Notes: generated by a model from the letters alone, not told the origin. A stretch of DNA of 64,000 nucleotides from Ceratorhiza oryzae-sativae (GCA_030998015.1 JARWMV010000250.1:62001-126000); one strand, 5' to 3'; positions 20,672 through 33,590 are shown, counted from the stretch's first letter. Numbers and translations: made by a program.

Positions 20672-21755
20672 TTACTGCAGACATACTGTGTTCATCGCGC
20701 CCAAACATCCCTTAGCCCACTGCTCGATGTCCATTTGTACGTGCAAATCGACGTATTTGACCCATGAGCTGATTGCCAACGGCGTCCAGTCGACGTAAAC
20801 TACTACACCACCAGTCCCATGCACCTGATCTGCCATTGCTTGGACAAGTTGGCGGACTCCTTTAGGTTTGAGGCGAGTTCCAATCACAAGCAGGATATGG
20901 CACTTAGCATCACGAATGGCAAAGTAGTCTATAGCCTTCCCATTCTTGCTCGGCTCTGTGATTTCGTCATTGAGCACTATGTCGGGTAGAAGCTCTCCTG
21001 GATCCGATGTTCGTAGGTTTTTGCTGTTTCCGCTTTTTCCTGCCAGTATATATTGTATTAGCGTGATCTACTTAGACCGAAAACCGAGAACTCACGCGCG
21101 GGGTTGGCCAAGCACCTAGGGCAATACGCGTAACCTTGCGATAGTAGCTGTTGATCGAAATAATCAGCTGGTTCAGAAGGCCGGCGACGGCAGACGTGGC
21201 ATTTCAGATGAACGTTAGTTCCATGCAGCTCGAACACCACATCGTCCATGTCTCGTCGATCCCTGGTCTGTAATCCGTCGATGTTCTGCGTATAACACTG
21301 AAGCAATTGTCCGCTATCAAATAGCTGGCCAATGAGGTTATGGCAATTCGTCACATCAGCGACTCGGCACTGTTGTCTCATTCCTGCGAGAACTTTGCTG
21401 AACGCTAGGCGGGTCTCTAGACATCGTATCGTTCGAGATTCAAAGAATTCTGACCCCTTGAGTTCCTGCTGATCACCGAAAGTCTGACGCAATAGGCCAT
21501 TTGGCGATCGAAAATCCTAACTTAACACAGTCAGCCGGCATGCGCCTTGCCTCAGTTATACTGAGCATGTACCGGAATTCCCGCATGCGTTGATATTCCG
21601 GCTCCACATACCACTGTGACTTTTTGAGTCAAGGCTAAAATACCATAGAATCGGTGTATAAGGTTTTGGTGATCGATGTTCGAGTAGGTCAGAGTAGGAA
21701 TACATGGCTTTGTTGCCGTGTGCTTGCCGAGTTGCGACTGCTGATGCATAGCCAT
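20672..21755 (-). CDS. Sirtuin, Hst3/Hst4-like NAD-dependent protein deacetylase, three exons
   Basis: Exons 21755-21573, 21516-21096 and 21039-20672 join to 323 codons. The introns (21572-21517 and 21095-21040, 56 nt each) have GTACAT/TAG and GTGAGT/CAG ends with CTGAC and CTAAT branch sites. The NAD-binding GAGISTHAGIPDFRS spans residues 51-65, with the first intron just before DFRS. TQNID lies at 137-141, the catalytic His in ELHG at 159, and a zinc-binding Cys set at 167, 170, 193 and 196. PGELLPDIVLNDE follows, then a second NAD segment with GTR where GTS is usual. CYTQNID resembles Hst3/Hst4 sirtuins, which act on histone H3 acetyl-lysine. ATG 21755 is the first in this frame; an upstream exon is possible. 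Confidence 0.85.
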
Positions 21756-22319
21756 AGAAATAACGATTGAGCATAAGATGGTTGGTTTCGAATGTGAGAT
21801 GGGACAGTATTGTTGGACGTGGTGTCGCCTGTTGCTGCTTAGCCATGGCCCAAACTCAATATAGGCTTACAAGAACCAACAGACAAGCATTTGAAAACAA
21901 AAACAAAATGCAAGTCACACACAGGCACATAGTGGAGGGTGGATGAAAGCTGCATGTGAGCTCGATCCAATACCTCGGTCGTGATCAGGGCGCTCGTCTG
22001 ACTGCCGTGATACTGCACATCTGACAGGGGGTGGCGTGAACTGGACCTAACCTAACTCGGCGCTCAATTCGGTGAGCAGCTTCTTGGCCGCTACTCCATC
22101 CGTTCCAGAGAAGCAGGACTAGGTTATGCTATAGATACAGTTATTGTCGCCGTCGCTACGGTTTGAGTTTCACCGGTTGATGCAGTGCAGCCAGTGTGGC
22201 AACTTGAGCGATCAATGGGCAAGCATTGGGGTCTGGGGACTTGTTATATTTGGGTGTATTAACCGGGTTCCATTTGATTATCTCCAATCCCGCATACAAC
22301 CTTACACCTCTCATGCAAC
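21756..22319. other. Divergent intergenic region between the sirtuin and the next gene
   Basis: This 0.56 kb gap lies between two gene starts pointing away from each other, so it probably holds both promoters. An open frame at 21846-21556 on the minus strand may be an upstream start or leader of the sirtuin. I see no repeat or clear TATA box. Confidence 0.4.
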
Positions 22320-25191
22320 ATGTCAGTCACTGCTTTGTCTACGTCTGAGGATGACTATGGTCCTCAACTTAAAGCTATAGACAAGAATCTTCCCGGTATT
22401 GTCATGGGCGGGTTTCATGACTGGAATGATAGATTCGATGATATCGAAGATGAGAACGCGAGGGAAATATTTGGGCTAACAGGTCACTATGAAGATCGCC
22501 AAGGACAACCCAGGCGAGCTGCAATTGACGTTGGCCGATATAAGCTGGAAAACAACCCCCGCGTAGCAATCAATGTGATATGCGATATTGATTCGGTCCT
22601 AGGTCTTGTCAAGGGTCGATTTCCTATACAAGAAGATGCGACATTCAGATACCTAATGATGCCAGATGTGAAGAAGACTTTTACGTCGAATGCCCACCTG
22701 CCTTTGATCGAAATTATTCACGATGAGGAGCCGGTTGTATGTTCAATTTTATCGTTCTTTTTCGAATATTTCATTATTAGCATGGAATAGATGGTGCCTT
22801 TACACAAGATCCCAAACTGCATTTTCGGCAAGATAGGACGCCTAACTATTCGGCTAGTTCTTCCAGGTTTATACGATCCTCAGCAGCAAAGCCTCAAAGA
22901 GTCCCCTAACTATGTAGGAAAGCGGCTGCTGTGGCTATTATTCGATCGCGCCATGCAGCCTGCAGCTGAGACGATCCTTTCGCTTGATATACAACGACAG
23001 TGGCCTCCTAACTTCGAGGCCAAAGCCTACAGGGGAACTCCACATTGACGTCACACATCCCAACAAGACGCATTCAGATTCCAGCACACAGGACGAGAGG
23101 TTCATGGACAAGACATGAACCCTTGGCTTGAAGAGATTAGGCGGCTTGTGGCAGACGATGAAGAGCTTGCCTTTGCTTGTGGATTTGTTCTCTACGTCGA
23201 AGGGAAGGGGTTGAAACACATCAAATTCTTGCCGCACAGCCCACCGACAGAACCGATAGCAGACGAAGGTTTGCGATATATTCCACCCAGTTTTGTCTCT
23301 CCTCTCACTATGTCTTGGGTATTCTAGAAACATTTCTACGAACTGGTGAAGTTTTCGACCCACAAAATCCTACAACTAAGGCCATTGAAGAGGCGATGAA
23401 GGGATTGGATATCACACAGTTGGCGCCCGGCGAATGGGTCGTAGATATTGCAACGACCTTCGACAGGTGCACTGTGCTCGATGATGGCAGCTCTTCACCA
23501 TTGTCATTGCTCCTTGATTCAGAACTCCACCCCAAGATTATTCATCACTTATCAGGCGCCTTGCTTGAGGAGTGTACAAGATGGGTCAGGCGAAACTCTG
23601 GAGGTTATGTGAAGGATGAGGTTGCCCATGTGGAACAGCTCGCTGGATTTCGGATGACTTTCGACCTGGCCGATGGTTGGGAGGTATATTATATTAATGC
23701 CTATCACAGTGAAAAGAGCATAGCGTATCATCCGGATGGCAAAAGGAAGGCCAAGCGAACATCACCCCATTTCGTCTTGTCCAACTGGCCACAGGAGTCC
23801 GAAGGCCAATTTAGGGTGCTATCCGATGCTTTTTTGAGTGTGAGTGGGACACATCCAGTCACTGTTTGCCTGGAATCTCAAGTCCCATTCCATATGTACC
23901 CTTTTGTTCATCATTTGCCCAGCTTGGATGTGTGTAAGCCTTGGTTCTTGGCCATAAGAAACTCTGGGTTCTGGTCAGTATATGTTCCATTCAGCATTGT
24001 TCATATCTAACGTTATACTTTAGGGGCTTCAAATGGCGGTGCATTCAGGCTTGCTGGGACGTTTTGGAGAAAGCTTGTGCCCCTGTGGACATCAGGAAGA
24101 ATTTCACCCTGGATATGCTGCCTGAATATGGCTCTTTAATTGTTCTAGTCGTTTACATGGCGAACGCCCTAGTCAATCGCCTGGACGATGGTGGGCATGC
24201 CAACAAGGTGCATGACTCTGGGTGTGTGCATACCAGGCGTCGACGGAATATTGTTCCCCATAGTCCCCTCAGCTATTATGCTCTACATTCCGTTTACCTG
24301 CCAGGCCAGAACAAACAATTCCTGCCTCGCATCTCCAGCCTTCAAACTATTTCGCGCACAACTATTGTATATCTATGTGCGACAGAGGAGAAGGAGCGAA
24401 ACAAGATGTTTCTACTCAACCTCATTTGGGGGACGAAAAAGCGAGCCCGGAACACAGACGATGGAGATCCATGGGGCGTGGTCGAACGGGGCGCTTGGCA
24501 AGACGCTCAACCGAGTCGTTCCAACAAGCAGCAGCGCGTCACTGCCTGTGTCTACGAGCCTGTTCCCGATATTTTTTCTGGGATATTACCTGAAGAACCT
24601 CGAAGGGCTCGCTATCCATCGGAGGAGCTGGATGACAAGGCTCGGGATGAGGGAGAGACTGTTACCCAACGGATATCTAGGATTGTGCATACTTATCCTG
24701 TCCAGATCTTCCGGAAGGTGCCAAACAGGAGGGGCCTTGGTGTCTTGTGGCTAGCAGATGAAGTCTTCGATGATGACAAAGTTAGCGTCCACACTTTTGC
24801 AGATGTCTCTGCTCCACGCCGGCTCTTCACGTCATATACAGATCATGGTCGAAACAGAGACAAATGGGACTCTACCGTCCAAGCACTCCTTCCTACTGTC
24901 GAGGAAAAAGAAAGACTCGGACGTCCTCAAGGTCTAGCTCAGTTGCAGGTCTGGGAGGACTGGGAGACGCTTCTTGCATGTCTGAAGCCAGCAGAAGCGC
25001 GCAAGTTCGTTCGGCATGCCAGGAAGTACATCTCAGAGCACTGGGCTTGGCTTCCTTATAACACAAAGAAGAAGCTTTGGGTGACTGGCTCCCCCGCATC
25101 GGAGCGAACGGTATCACGATTTGGGCCTGAAATAGGTGGGCCGTGGATAGTGTTTAACCCAAATACCCACTTGAAGCCTTTGCCTGAATAA
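22320..25191 (+). CDS. Uncharacterised fungal protein, four exons, with one in-frame TGA
   Basis: Proposed exons are 22320-22736, 22791-23268, 23328-23973 and 24024-25191, with introns of 54, 59 and 50 nt that have GT-AG ends and preserve frame. The second exon contains one TGA (23046-23048), which would be CGA by a single C-to-T change, so the gene may be decaying; a local frameshift is the alternative. The product (about 900 aa) looks like an expanded family of uncharacterised mushroom proteins (from memory: HKIPN...FG, RLDDGGHANKVHD and SRTTIVYLCA-type blocks). I can assign no domain or function. The SNF2-like gene follows on the same strand. Confidence 0.55.
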
Positions 25192-25515
25192 GATTGTCTT
25201 TATATCAAGACGATCGTCTGCGTTGTACTTGTTTCAATATGTTACGAAATCTTGTCCTGCTTGTATGTACAATTTCTGTATGCAAGGTGATTCGATGTCC
25301 TCTTCCCATTCTGTATTGCCTGCAAAATAAATGTGCAAAAAAAAACCGTCCCAAGACAAGGCGGCATTTTGTGCCTTAACCCCCACCCCCTCTGCTGCGG
25401 GGAGCTAAATTTTTTAACCTAATCGGCTTGGTTCTACAGTTTGAGAGTACTGTATGACCGAGTTTCAATCAAACATTTCCTGTACAACAGGGTTCTTATC
25501 TATTTCACATGCTTA
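25192..25515. other. Intergenic region with AT-rich and homopolymer stretches
   Basis: It contains an A run near 25337, CCCCCACCCCC near 25380 and the 3' flank of the upstream gene; I see no gene. Confidence 0.4.
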
Positions 25516-26320
25516 TTGCTATTTGCAAAAATGTTTGGGGCCAGCGCTTCTGCTGCTTCCCGACAAAGAAAGAAAAAGCATAGGCCAGCTGTATCTTGCT
25601 CATTTGCTGAGCTTAGGATAAGTAAAATACACTGATGGAATCACAGCAAAAGCGTGCATAAAACTGTATGCAGTGTGAACTCAATAAGCCATATGCCAAG
25701 CGTTTTGGAGAGTTTACACCGAAATATGGACCATTTATTAATGAATATGGTCATATGGACGCAAAAAGTAGCATGTGTGCCTCAGCCAGCGGCGAAGGAG
25801 CAAATAACTTGGATGAGCAGGTATTAGAACTCCCTGTAGCTCAAAATGTGCCACTGAATGAAAACAGGTTCGCACCACGATATAACGAACAACTGGTGTA
25901 AATTTTGAGCTACAGAGCGTTCTAATACGTGCTCATTCAAGTAAGTTATTTGTTCCTTCGCTGCCAGCTGAGGCACACGTGCTACTTTTTGCATCCATAT
26001 GACCATATTCATCAATAAATGATCCATATTTCAGTGTAAACTCATCCAAAATGCTTGGCATATGGCTTGTTGAGTTCACAGTCCTGACACGCATACAATG
26101 GTGTCCTCCATTAACAGATCGGCGTGAGGCCAACTTCTTGTACTTCACTCATTTCTCATGCACTGCATACAGTTTTATGGACGCTTTTGCTGTGATTCCA
26201 TCAGTGTATTTTACTTATACTAAGCTCAGCAAATGAGCGAGATACAGCTGGCCTATGCTTTTTCTTTCTTTGTCGGGAAGCAGCAGAAGCGCTGGCTGTA
26301 AACATTTTTGCAAATAGCAA
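25516..26320. repeat. Foldback element: long imperfect inverted repeat (about 0.8 kb)
   Basis: The left arm (25516 to about 25850, starting TTGCTATTTGCAAAAATG) is repeated in inverted form on the right (about 25895 to 26320, ending CATTTTTGCAAATAGCAA). Identity is well above 90 percent over about 330 bp. The right arm carries an extra ~85 bp (about 26082-26160) that the left arm lacks. Several differences between the arms are CpG to TpG changes. No clear target duplication is visible at the ends. A stretch in both arms can be translated as related peptides (KPYAKRFGEF and related), so the arms may derive from coding DNA. Confidence 0.8.
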
Positions 26321-27251
26321 CAACCCCTACTAGCCCAGGTCCCTGGATGTTACTGCTTTGCATGGCTCAGGGCTCAATGCTCCGCTTATTCGTTCTGAAC
26401 ACGGCAGGAATATATTTTGCGTGCATCCGGCGCCAGTGGGCCATGTTTGGCTTAGTCGTGTACCCTGAGCCTAGTTGCATTTTAGTCATTGCGCCAAGAT
26501 TGAACAACACACAAGGTCAGATTCGGGACCCCAAGCTGGGGAATTGGGCGTGTGGCAGGAGACTAAAGCTTCTCGTGCAGGTGACTTCGTGCTTGTCTGT
26601 ACCTCTGCTCCCCCCTGCGGTTGAGCACACCTTGTTTGAAAGGTTCGAAAGAACCCAAGTGGTCGTATGATAACAGGATTTAATCACTTCTCAAAACAGA
26701 CGCACACTCCAATGCCACTTGTACCTCTGGCAAAGGTTGCGCTGAGATTTTTGTCGGATCCAAACGTGGAGCTAGGAGATTGCCCTTATGACGTAGCCCC
26801 GTGGACAAACCCGGTCTTCCGAGCACGTTGTGGACTTAAGCCACTCTTGGAAGAAGAGAGCGAGAGGGGATGGGGAGATGGAGAAGACAAGGGTGAACAG
26901 ATAGATTCCACTGATTGATTTGCTGATATTTCCCATGGCTTTGCACTCTCGAGCGACGCGAGACGGTCACTTACACTGAAGGACTCGAAACATTTTGAAC
27001 CTGACTCCCTACGAAAGATATCAAGCTTCCTGGAGGCGGTTCAAACGCATGCGCGGCAGTCTCGAGATGGCAAGCCCGAAACGACAAAGGGAAGAAATAA
27101 GAAAGTCAAAGAGAATCGCTTTGGTGATGAGGACGAGGACGACGGTTTTATTGGTCAAGTTGAGCACATCCATGGTTTCGTGGAGTTCAAAGGCGCCATG
27201 CTTGCGATGCTGAACATGAAGGATGGCGTAATACAGCAGGTGGCTTGATGT
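26321..27251 (+). other. Leader region of the SNF2-like gene, with open stretches of unknown status
   Basis: Plus-strand open stretches at 26308-26670 and 26667-26918 show no known motif. From about 27001 to 27245 a frame encoding an acidic, Lys-rich stretch (GDEDEDDGFIG) runs in the same frame as the SNF2-like gene and meets it through a single TGA at 27246-27248. It may be the original N-terminus of that protein. Confidence 0.35.
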
Positions 27252-30200
27252 ATGGAAGATAACAATTGGACGCCAATAGCGGCTTGGCGAAATACAGTTT
27301 ACAATCCACCCACCGTACGTGCCCGGAAGAACAAGACGGTATCCGACGAAGAGGTGAGAGCTCTAGCTTTTGCTGGTTGAGCTGAGACGCGATCTGCTGA
27401 TTCAACTTTAGCATCAAAAAGACATTGAAACCAGGAAGAAGGAACTCAATTTCAAGCCACCTCCTATCGGCAATTTTCTCGATGACTGCTTTAGGGCCTA
27501 TGTGGCACGCCATATCTTCGGTGGTGACGCGTTCATGGAGGGCACAGAGATCTTGCTCCCTTGTTATCAGGGCGCAACGACAGTATTGATCCACCGAACT
27601 TGGGAGCGTGTGAGACGTGCAGCAATCAAGACTCTTAATAGATGCAGCCGAGCTCGTGACGACTATTATGAGGCCTTGAAAGGTATGCTGATACCCTCTG
27701 TGAGATTTGTACTACAGGCTTACGATTGATTCTCCCAGTGGCTGAAGAAAAGCCATGCCCTTGTCTTATGCGAGGAGCATCAAATGTGCTGAAGGATTGG
27801 AAGGACATGGCTGAAATAACCGGCGAAATCAATGAGTCACGCTTTCGCGAAGCCCAAGAATCATTCGACGCGTTATGGGAGTCTTTGGGTCATGGTCCAG
27901 CAGCTGATGATGAGGATGATGAGGGCAACCTCAGAGCCAAGAACGGTAAGCTCAAAGCTGATCACATACCCGCAATCTCACAGCCTTATTACAGGATCCA
28001 AAAGGCGAAAGGCCAAGTGTCAGGCATACACTACTCCAGAACAAATGGCAACCGCATATAGAGAGTACCAAGAGCTGCATTCTTCTAAGCTTTACTCTGC
28101 AATTCTCGAACTGAATGAGGTTTTACATGCCACAACTCCCGAAGTGAACCGGGAAGACATGTTAGAAGTCAATCTTGTGGCAGGCTATTCAGACCTTGGG
28201 GTACAAGAATTTCAACATACGACCAAGATCGAACTCCTACGCCTACTTGGCATCAGTCCAGAAATAGGGAAACTGCCATTCTCATCCGACAAACTGTCAA
28301 CCAAATGGCATCAGCTCGTCGGCATTGTGAAAATTCTCAAAGGCATGTTTACTACTAGGCTTGGTGACTCCCCTCTCCCCACCCTTCTTTGTGACAACGT
28401 TGGACTCGGCAAGACTGCTCAGATAATCGGCACACTCTGCATGCTAGCTCATTTTGTTAGAGTGCAGGATGAGGGCAAGCTACTACCACCACTTCTCACA
28501 GGTATGGATTGTTAATATTGCGTCACAATGTTTGGCTTAATAGTTTATATGCGCTCTAGAATCCTCTACTCCGTACTTTGCTGGTTTAGAGAGGATTCCA
28601 CGTCACCCATCTGTATTACTTGTCCCCCTTACACTTGTCGACCAATGGAAGGACGAGATCAATCGCTTTACGACTAAAGGGGCCTTCCGTACCCTTATTT
28701 ATTCGAAAGAAAACTACGAGCCTGCCAAGTTTTTCGAGCCTGGGGGACTTTGGGAGAAAGTTTCCACCAGCCCTGAGGCCCATCGTACAATAATAATTGT
28801 TCCTATTCCAGTACAAGTTCATCTATGTTGACACTTATGTATGCTGATTCATATTGTAGACCGTGTTAGCAGAGGCTCGCACTACTATGACAGCCCCGCC
28901 CAAGGGGGCTAAGGGAAGGCGGCAAGAACTCCAAGGCGATGTGGTAGAAACACCATTTACAAAGCCCACAATTCTTGACAAGTCATTCTTATTTTTTGGT
29001 GCCGACAAGATTCATAACCACCGAAATACCAACTGGCAGCAAATGGGATGCCAACAGCTCGCAGCACACGCTGTCGTTCGACTCGGAGCCACGGCAACCC
29101 CCATTTTTACAGGATCTAAGGTAGTACTAATACTATTATTGATCCGATATATCCCATTAACGAGCACTCGCTTCAAGGACCTTACGGCTGTGGGGCGTCT
29201 GTTAAGGCATTCCCCGATGATCGGTGACGCTGGATATGAGCTCGGGATGGCAATGCTAAAATCTGAGCGGGCTAAACGGAAAGAACAGAAGCAGACCCGG
29301 GAGGAATCTCTCGACCCTACGATCAACGAAGGCGGCCTGTTCAAAGCGCCCAACAACATTTTGGCTGAGCGGTTAGCCAGTGAGAACGTGCAGAAACGCT
29401 CCACCTTCGAGATTCATAAACAGGCAATAGATATGGCAAAAGAGCATCTGATACCTATCATGATCCAGCGTACGGGACGTTCCTTAGACTACGAGGGAAA
29501 GCTAGTACTCGATATCGACCCGTACGTCGAGTCAACAGTCTGGTCTCTACAACGTGAACACGAATTGGAAGCCTTGGAGAAACTGAAGCAGACGCTGTTG
29601 CAAGGGGATCATGATGGGTGAGTTATATGAAACCTGGAACCGTAGTTTGTTCGTTTTTTGTCTAACTCAAATTGTCGCTAGCTCCTCAAAAGAGCAGACA
29701 GTGATCTGGGAGGTAAGTGATTATTTGAGATCGAGCGTAAAACCATTTACCCATTTGAGCAGAACTTTTTCCACGACCAGAAGCTGATTTCACTTCATTC
29801 GCGCTTTCTGGGGTGGAAAAAGGGTGGTGAAGCGTTCTGGGAGGAGTGGACCCGTGACTCACTCAAAGACGATGCGTCCTCCAAAATCCTCACAACAATC
29901 TCTCTCGTGAAACACTATCAAGATCCTGCTTCCAAGCCACTTTTCTTCAACAAAGATGGAACTCAAAACAACAACATTGAATGCCCGGATTTTCGACCAG
30001 CACAGAAACCTCGAAAGGTTATGGTCTTAGTGGTTCTTTCAGCCCATCGTGCTGCCCTCAAGAAGGTCAGTGGACAAGACCAATAAGTGTTCTAATCACA
30101 TTTGTATCTGACGGGTGAATTTCAGGCATTAGACCTTGAAGGTATCAAATCTCTCGAGTACAATGGTACCATGTCCCATAAGAAGCGGGCCAAAACCTTG

Positions 30201-31786
30201 GAGCAATTCGAGGCAGACGACGAGATCTGTGTCTTGCTAATAAGCTCGGTAGGCACTACAGGACTGAATTTAACAGCTGCTTCAGTCGTCATTTTCCTGG
30301 TAAGTGTATATGTACCAGTAGCAAGTGGGCGTCGTGGAGATAGATATTGACTAAGTGCATCAATGAACAGAGCGGTCTCTGGTCGGGTATGGAGATCAAG
30401 CAAGCTATTGGTCGATTATGGCGGCAAGGTCAAATCGAGATTGTAATCGTTCACCATGTCCTTGCACCAGGCTCAGTTGATGTTGTACTTGATGGTTTGG
30501 CAGGCGGGAAGGTCCTAATGCTCGACTACCTCTATGAGATCAAGGAGATCGCTCACGCAGTATTCTACTCGACAAAATGCCATGATGAGGGCGGAGGAGA
30601 GGACAAAGCAGAGGATGAAGATAGGAGCTCATATCCCTCGATAAAGTCCAAAGTTCGCCCACGCCTGCTCAAACGTCCCGTGGAAATCGAGGATAAGCCC
30701 CCTACATCAAAAGGGTTGTCTAAGCAGTCAAAAACTCAGGATGAAGGGCTTTCTGAGTTCGTCCTCCCTTGTGCGTCATCACAGCCTTATGCACAATCGA
30801 CGCCACCCGGGAAGCTAGCCTCTAATGGACCAGCATCTTTTCTGTCCGCGTCCTCAGAGCCGAATGCGCTAGGCCAAGAGTTCGTCGTGCCTCCCGCTCA
30901 ACTCCCTATAGAGGACCTCACTTTCACCTCAACCGACCATCAAACTCTACTTTCCTCTCCGATAGACACTCGCTCGGATGTATCGTCGAATGCCCCACCA
31001 TCTCCTGAGCCTCAATATTTTTCCAGCCTATATCATCTTATATGCCTCTTGATTCCCAGATGTCTTTTGAGGAAAGTCCTGGCCTAGACCAGCGGCAAAT
31101 CACGTCGTTGATAGCCACTCAAGCTTCACCCGTACCATCTGGTTTGCTATCGCATTTATCTACTGAGTCTGACTCAGGTGCTCCTGCTCAACAGGACAAC
31201 TCTGAACTCAATTTGGTCAAGCCGGCCGTTGAGGAGAGGGGCAAGACATCAAGGCTACTCTCTCTTCCAGTCCCGGTCCATACCTTATCGTTAGGTTAGT
31301 TTCTTCCCGGCAGCCTTGCAGTATCCTAGCAGCTAAGTTTGCTTGATAATTATATCTGTAGATGATGGGCTTGAAGATACTACTCTCAATGGCTTAGATA
31401 TTTCTTGTTCTGGAGCATCAAAAGTCACCAATGCGACCAATACGCAAGATACGGCCGAGTTGTTTCCGAGGCTAAAAGGTCAGATGGATTTGTTGGGCTC
31501 AAGATATGCTGTCTCTGCCAAGAATAAAGATTCAGCATCATTGTCACAGCCATCCATTGTTTTGGGAGGCTCCTCTTTACCTCGTTCCACTAGTGTAGGA
31601 GGTTACTCACAGTCACCACCCATCCCAATTCGAGCTGCGGGGGCATTTCAACGTGGGCATCGGAAGATAACTACTTTGTCTATAACTAAGTCTGTGAAAA
31701 ATCGGCAGCCAAGAAGCCCGCCACCAAACAAGGCCACCTCTTTGAGTGTAACATTGCGTTCTTCCTCACCACCACCTGATATGTAA
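27252..31786 (+). CDS. SNF2-family (helicase-like) ATPase with 13 exons, probably catalytically impaired
   Basis: Exons: 27252-27353, 27412-27682, 27739-27945, 27995-28501, 28560-28810, 28860-29120, 29178-29617, 29682-29712, 29763-30065, 30126-30299, 30371-30979, 31027-31294, 31362-31786. All introns (47-71 nt) are GT-AG and keep one frame. Visible motifs are Walker A (DNVGLGKT), motif Ia (HPSVLLVPLTLVDQW), motif III-like GATATP, motif V (SVGTTGLNLTAA) and motif VI (QAIGRLWRQGQ). Such proteins use ATP to move along DNA and remodel nucleosomes. Motif II reads ADKIH where DExH is expected, so the catalytic Glu is Lys, explained by one CpG to CpA change (GACGAG to GACAAG). A Ser/Pro-rich tail fills the last four exons. 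The start used is the first ATG after an in-frame TGA at 27246; the ancestral start probably lay upstream. Confidence 0.75.
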
Positions 31787-32917
31787 GAGCTCTTGATTCA
31801 TCCTTTGTATATATGTCGATAAAAACTCAGAAAATCCTGCATATGCTTTCCATTAGTGGAAATGAGTATCAGAGACGTTTTTTCTTTCTTTCTTTCTTTT
31901 TTCTTTTTTTTTTTTTTGAATCTTGTGTATACATGTGAAGCCCGTGGCTTACGTAGACTGTACGAAGGGGTAAAGGGAATGAGAAATGGAACCTCGGTAT
32001 CTACTGTGCCTCGCGCCTGCTATCTGTTAAGGCCTACCAGGTCCTCGCTGCCCGCCAGATGATCCTACGCCCGCCTGAGGTCCAGATCCTCAATGTGTTT
32101 TGAGCTCACGACCTGCCTCCTTCCATACAACATGTATCCTATTCTCGGGTCTCTATGGTGCATCTACAGGTGCTCTTTGCTCTTTCGAGCAGCGAGTTTG
32201 TGCACTGGTATAGGAGAAGTTGCTTGTACTCGATTTGAGAATTATAGATGGGTGGGGTGCGCGTGCGTGCTCCAGTTCAGCCGATTTTTTCCTGGCGCTG
32301 TCCAGGCGGGATGGGGCGGGACAGAGCGGGACGGCCCAGGGATGTGTCTGGGATAATGCTTGAAGGACAGGGCGGGGCAGGTTCGGGAAATTCGGCATCC
32401 TGCGCTGTCCTTCCCTGCCCATTGATGTTCTTTTTCCATCCCGGGCCTGCCCCGCAATATCGTTCCTTGTCCAGCCATATCATGCAATCTAAAATAACTA
32501 CTACTATTCGTTTATAGTGAGTGCATTCCCAGAACGATACGTCTCCGTCCAAGCCACTTGTAGCAGTGGCCAATCCCTATCAATAGGATGGAAACTCAAT
32601 ACCCCCCTGAGAAATAATACTATTTTTTTGAAAAATTTCTGGCTCCAATATGGTCTCATGGATGTAAGGTGTGATATAGAGTGGATACAACATCATCCTG
32701 TGAGGGGCCACTCATCCAGTGGGCAGGTGAATTGAATGTTTTTTTATTGATGGTCAAATAATTACGTTGTTGTAAATTCAAACCAATCATAGTACAGCAA
32801 GAATATCAGGTGAGAAAGGAAACAAAAAAAATCAGACAAATATAGGGAGACAACTACCAAGTCTTGCATTCAGGACAATGCACCACAATACAGCTAACTA
32901 CCATTCCAATAGATCTA
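31787..32917. other. Intergenic region with poly-pyrimidine and GC-rich patches
   Basis: A T/C-rich run (TTTCTTTCTTTC then poly-T) lies at about 31877-31917. A GC-rich patch at about 32293-32460 includes four G-runs at 32308-32330 with short spacers, compatible with a G-quadruplex. I see no gene that I can support. Confidence 0.5.
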
Positions 32918-33110
32918 ACCTAACCAACAGCCTAAGACCTAACCTAACCAAGCTTGAATTCATCCAGCAGCCTAAACCTAACCTAACCAAGCTTGAATTT
33001 ATTCTACAGCCTAACCTAACCTTGCACAAATCTATTCAGGAGCCTAACATAGCCTAACACCTAACCTTGAATTAATGTGTTCAGCAACCCACACCTAACC
33101 AGCTCCTGTT
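32918..33110. repeat. Minisatellite of CCTAACCTAACC-bearing units
   Basis: About five degenerate units of 45-50 bp share CCTAACCTAACC followed by AAGCTTGAATTYATYC and CAG. On the minus strand, the sense of the neighbouring Penelope-like gene, these read as GGTTAGG repeats. More degenerate GGTTAGG words occur at about 33503-33558. Confidence 0.65.
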
Positions 33111-33590
33111 CATCTACATGTCAGGCAAAAATTTTGCCAGATTCTTGTACTGGGAGCAGGAACCCAGTGCATTTTGGCCATTCCTTTTGGAGGTTACAAG
33201 TGCAACATGTGATCATGTAACCTCACCAATGGACAGTCAGTCACCCATTGGGATGGTGCTTATGAATGTGACTACATGATCCGAGGATCAACCGGCTGAG
33301 GGCTCAACTCAGCTCCACCCAGACCCTGCCCGGGGGACCCTGAAGGTTCTCAAAGCGCCAGAACAGGCGCTCAGACCCTGAGGACCGAGAAGTGCCTGAC
33401 TAAGTGACCAGGGATTTGTAATATACCCTGAGTCACATGACACTTAGTCAGCTAGAGAGTAAAGGACAAGTCATCCAAGATGACTAATCCTCCCTTAACC
33501 ATTACCTAATCTGGTTAGGATTAAGGTTAGGTTAAGTTCAGTTAGGTTGTGTTAGGGGTTGGGTTTGAACCAACTCTATCACAAACTTGT

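Noticed and set aside
33240..33440. Hammerhead ribozyme in the Penelope-like 3' region
   Set aside because: Penelope elements can carry hammerheads, but I found no CTGATGA...GAAA core on either strand near the gene.
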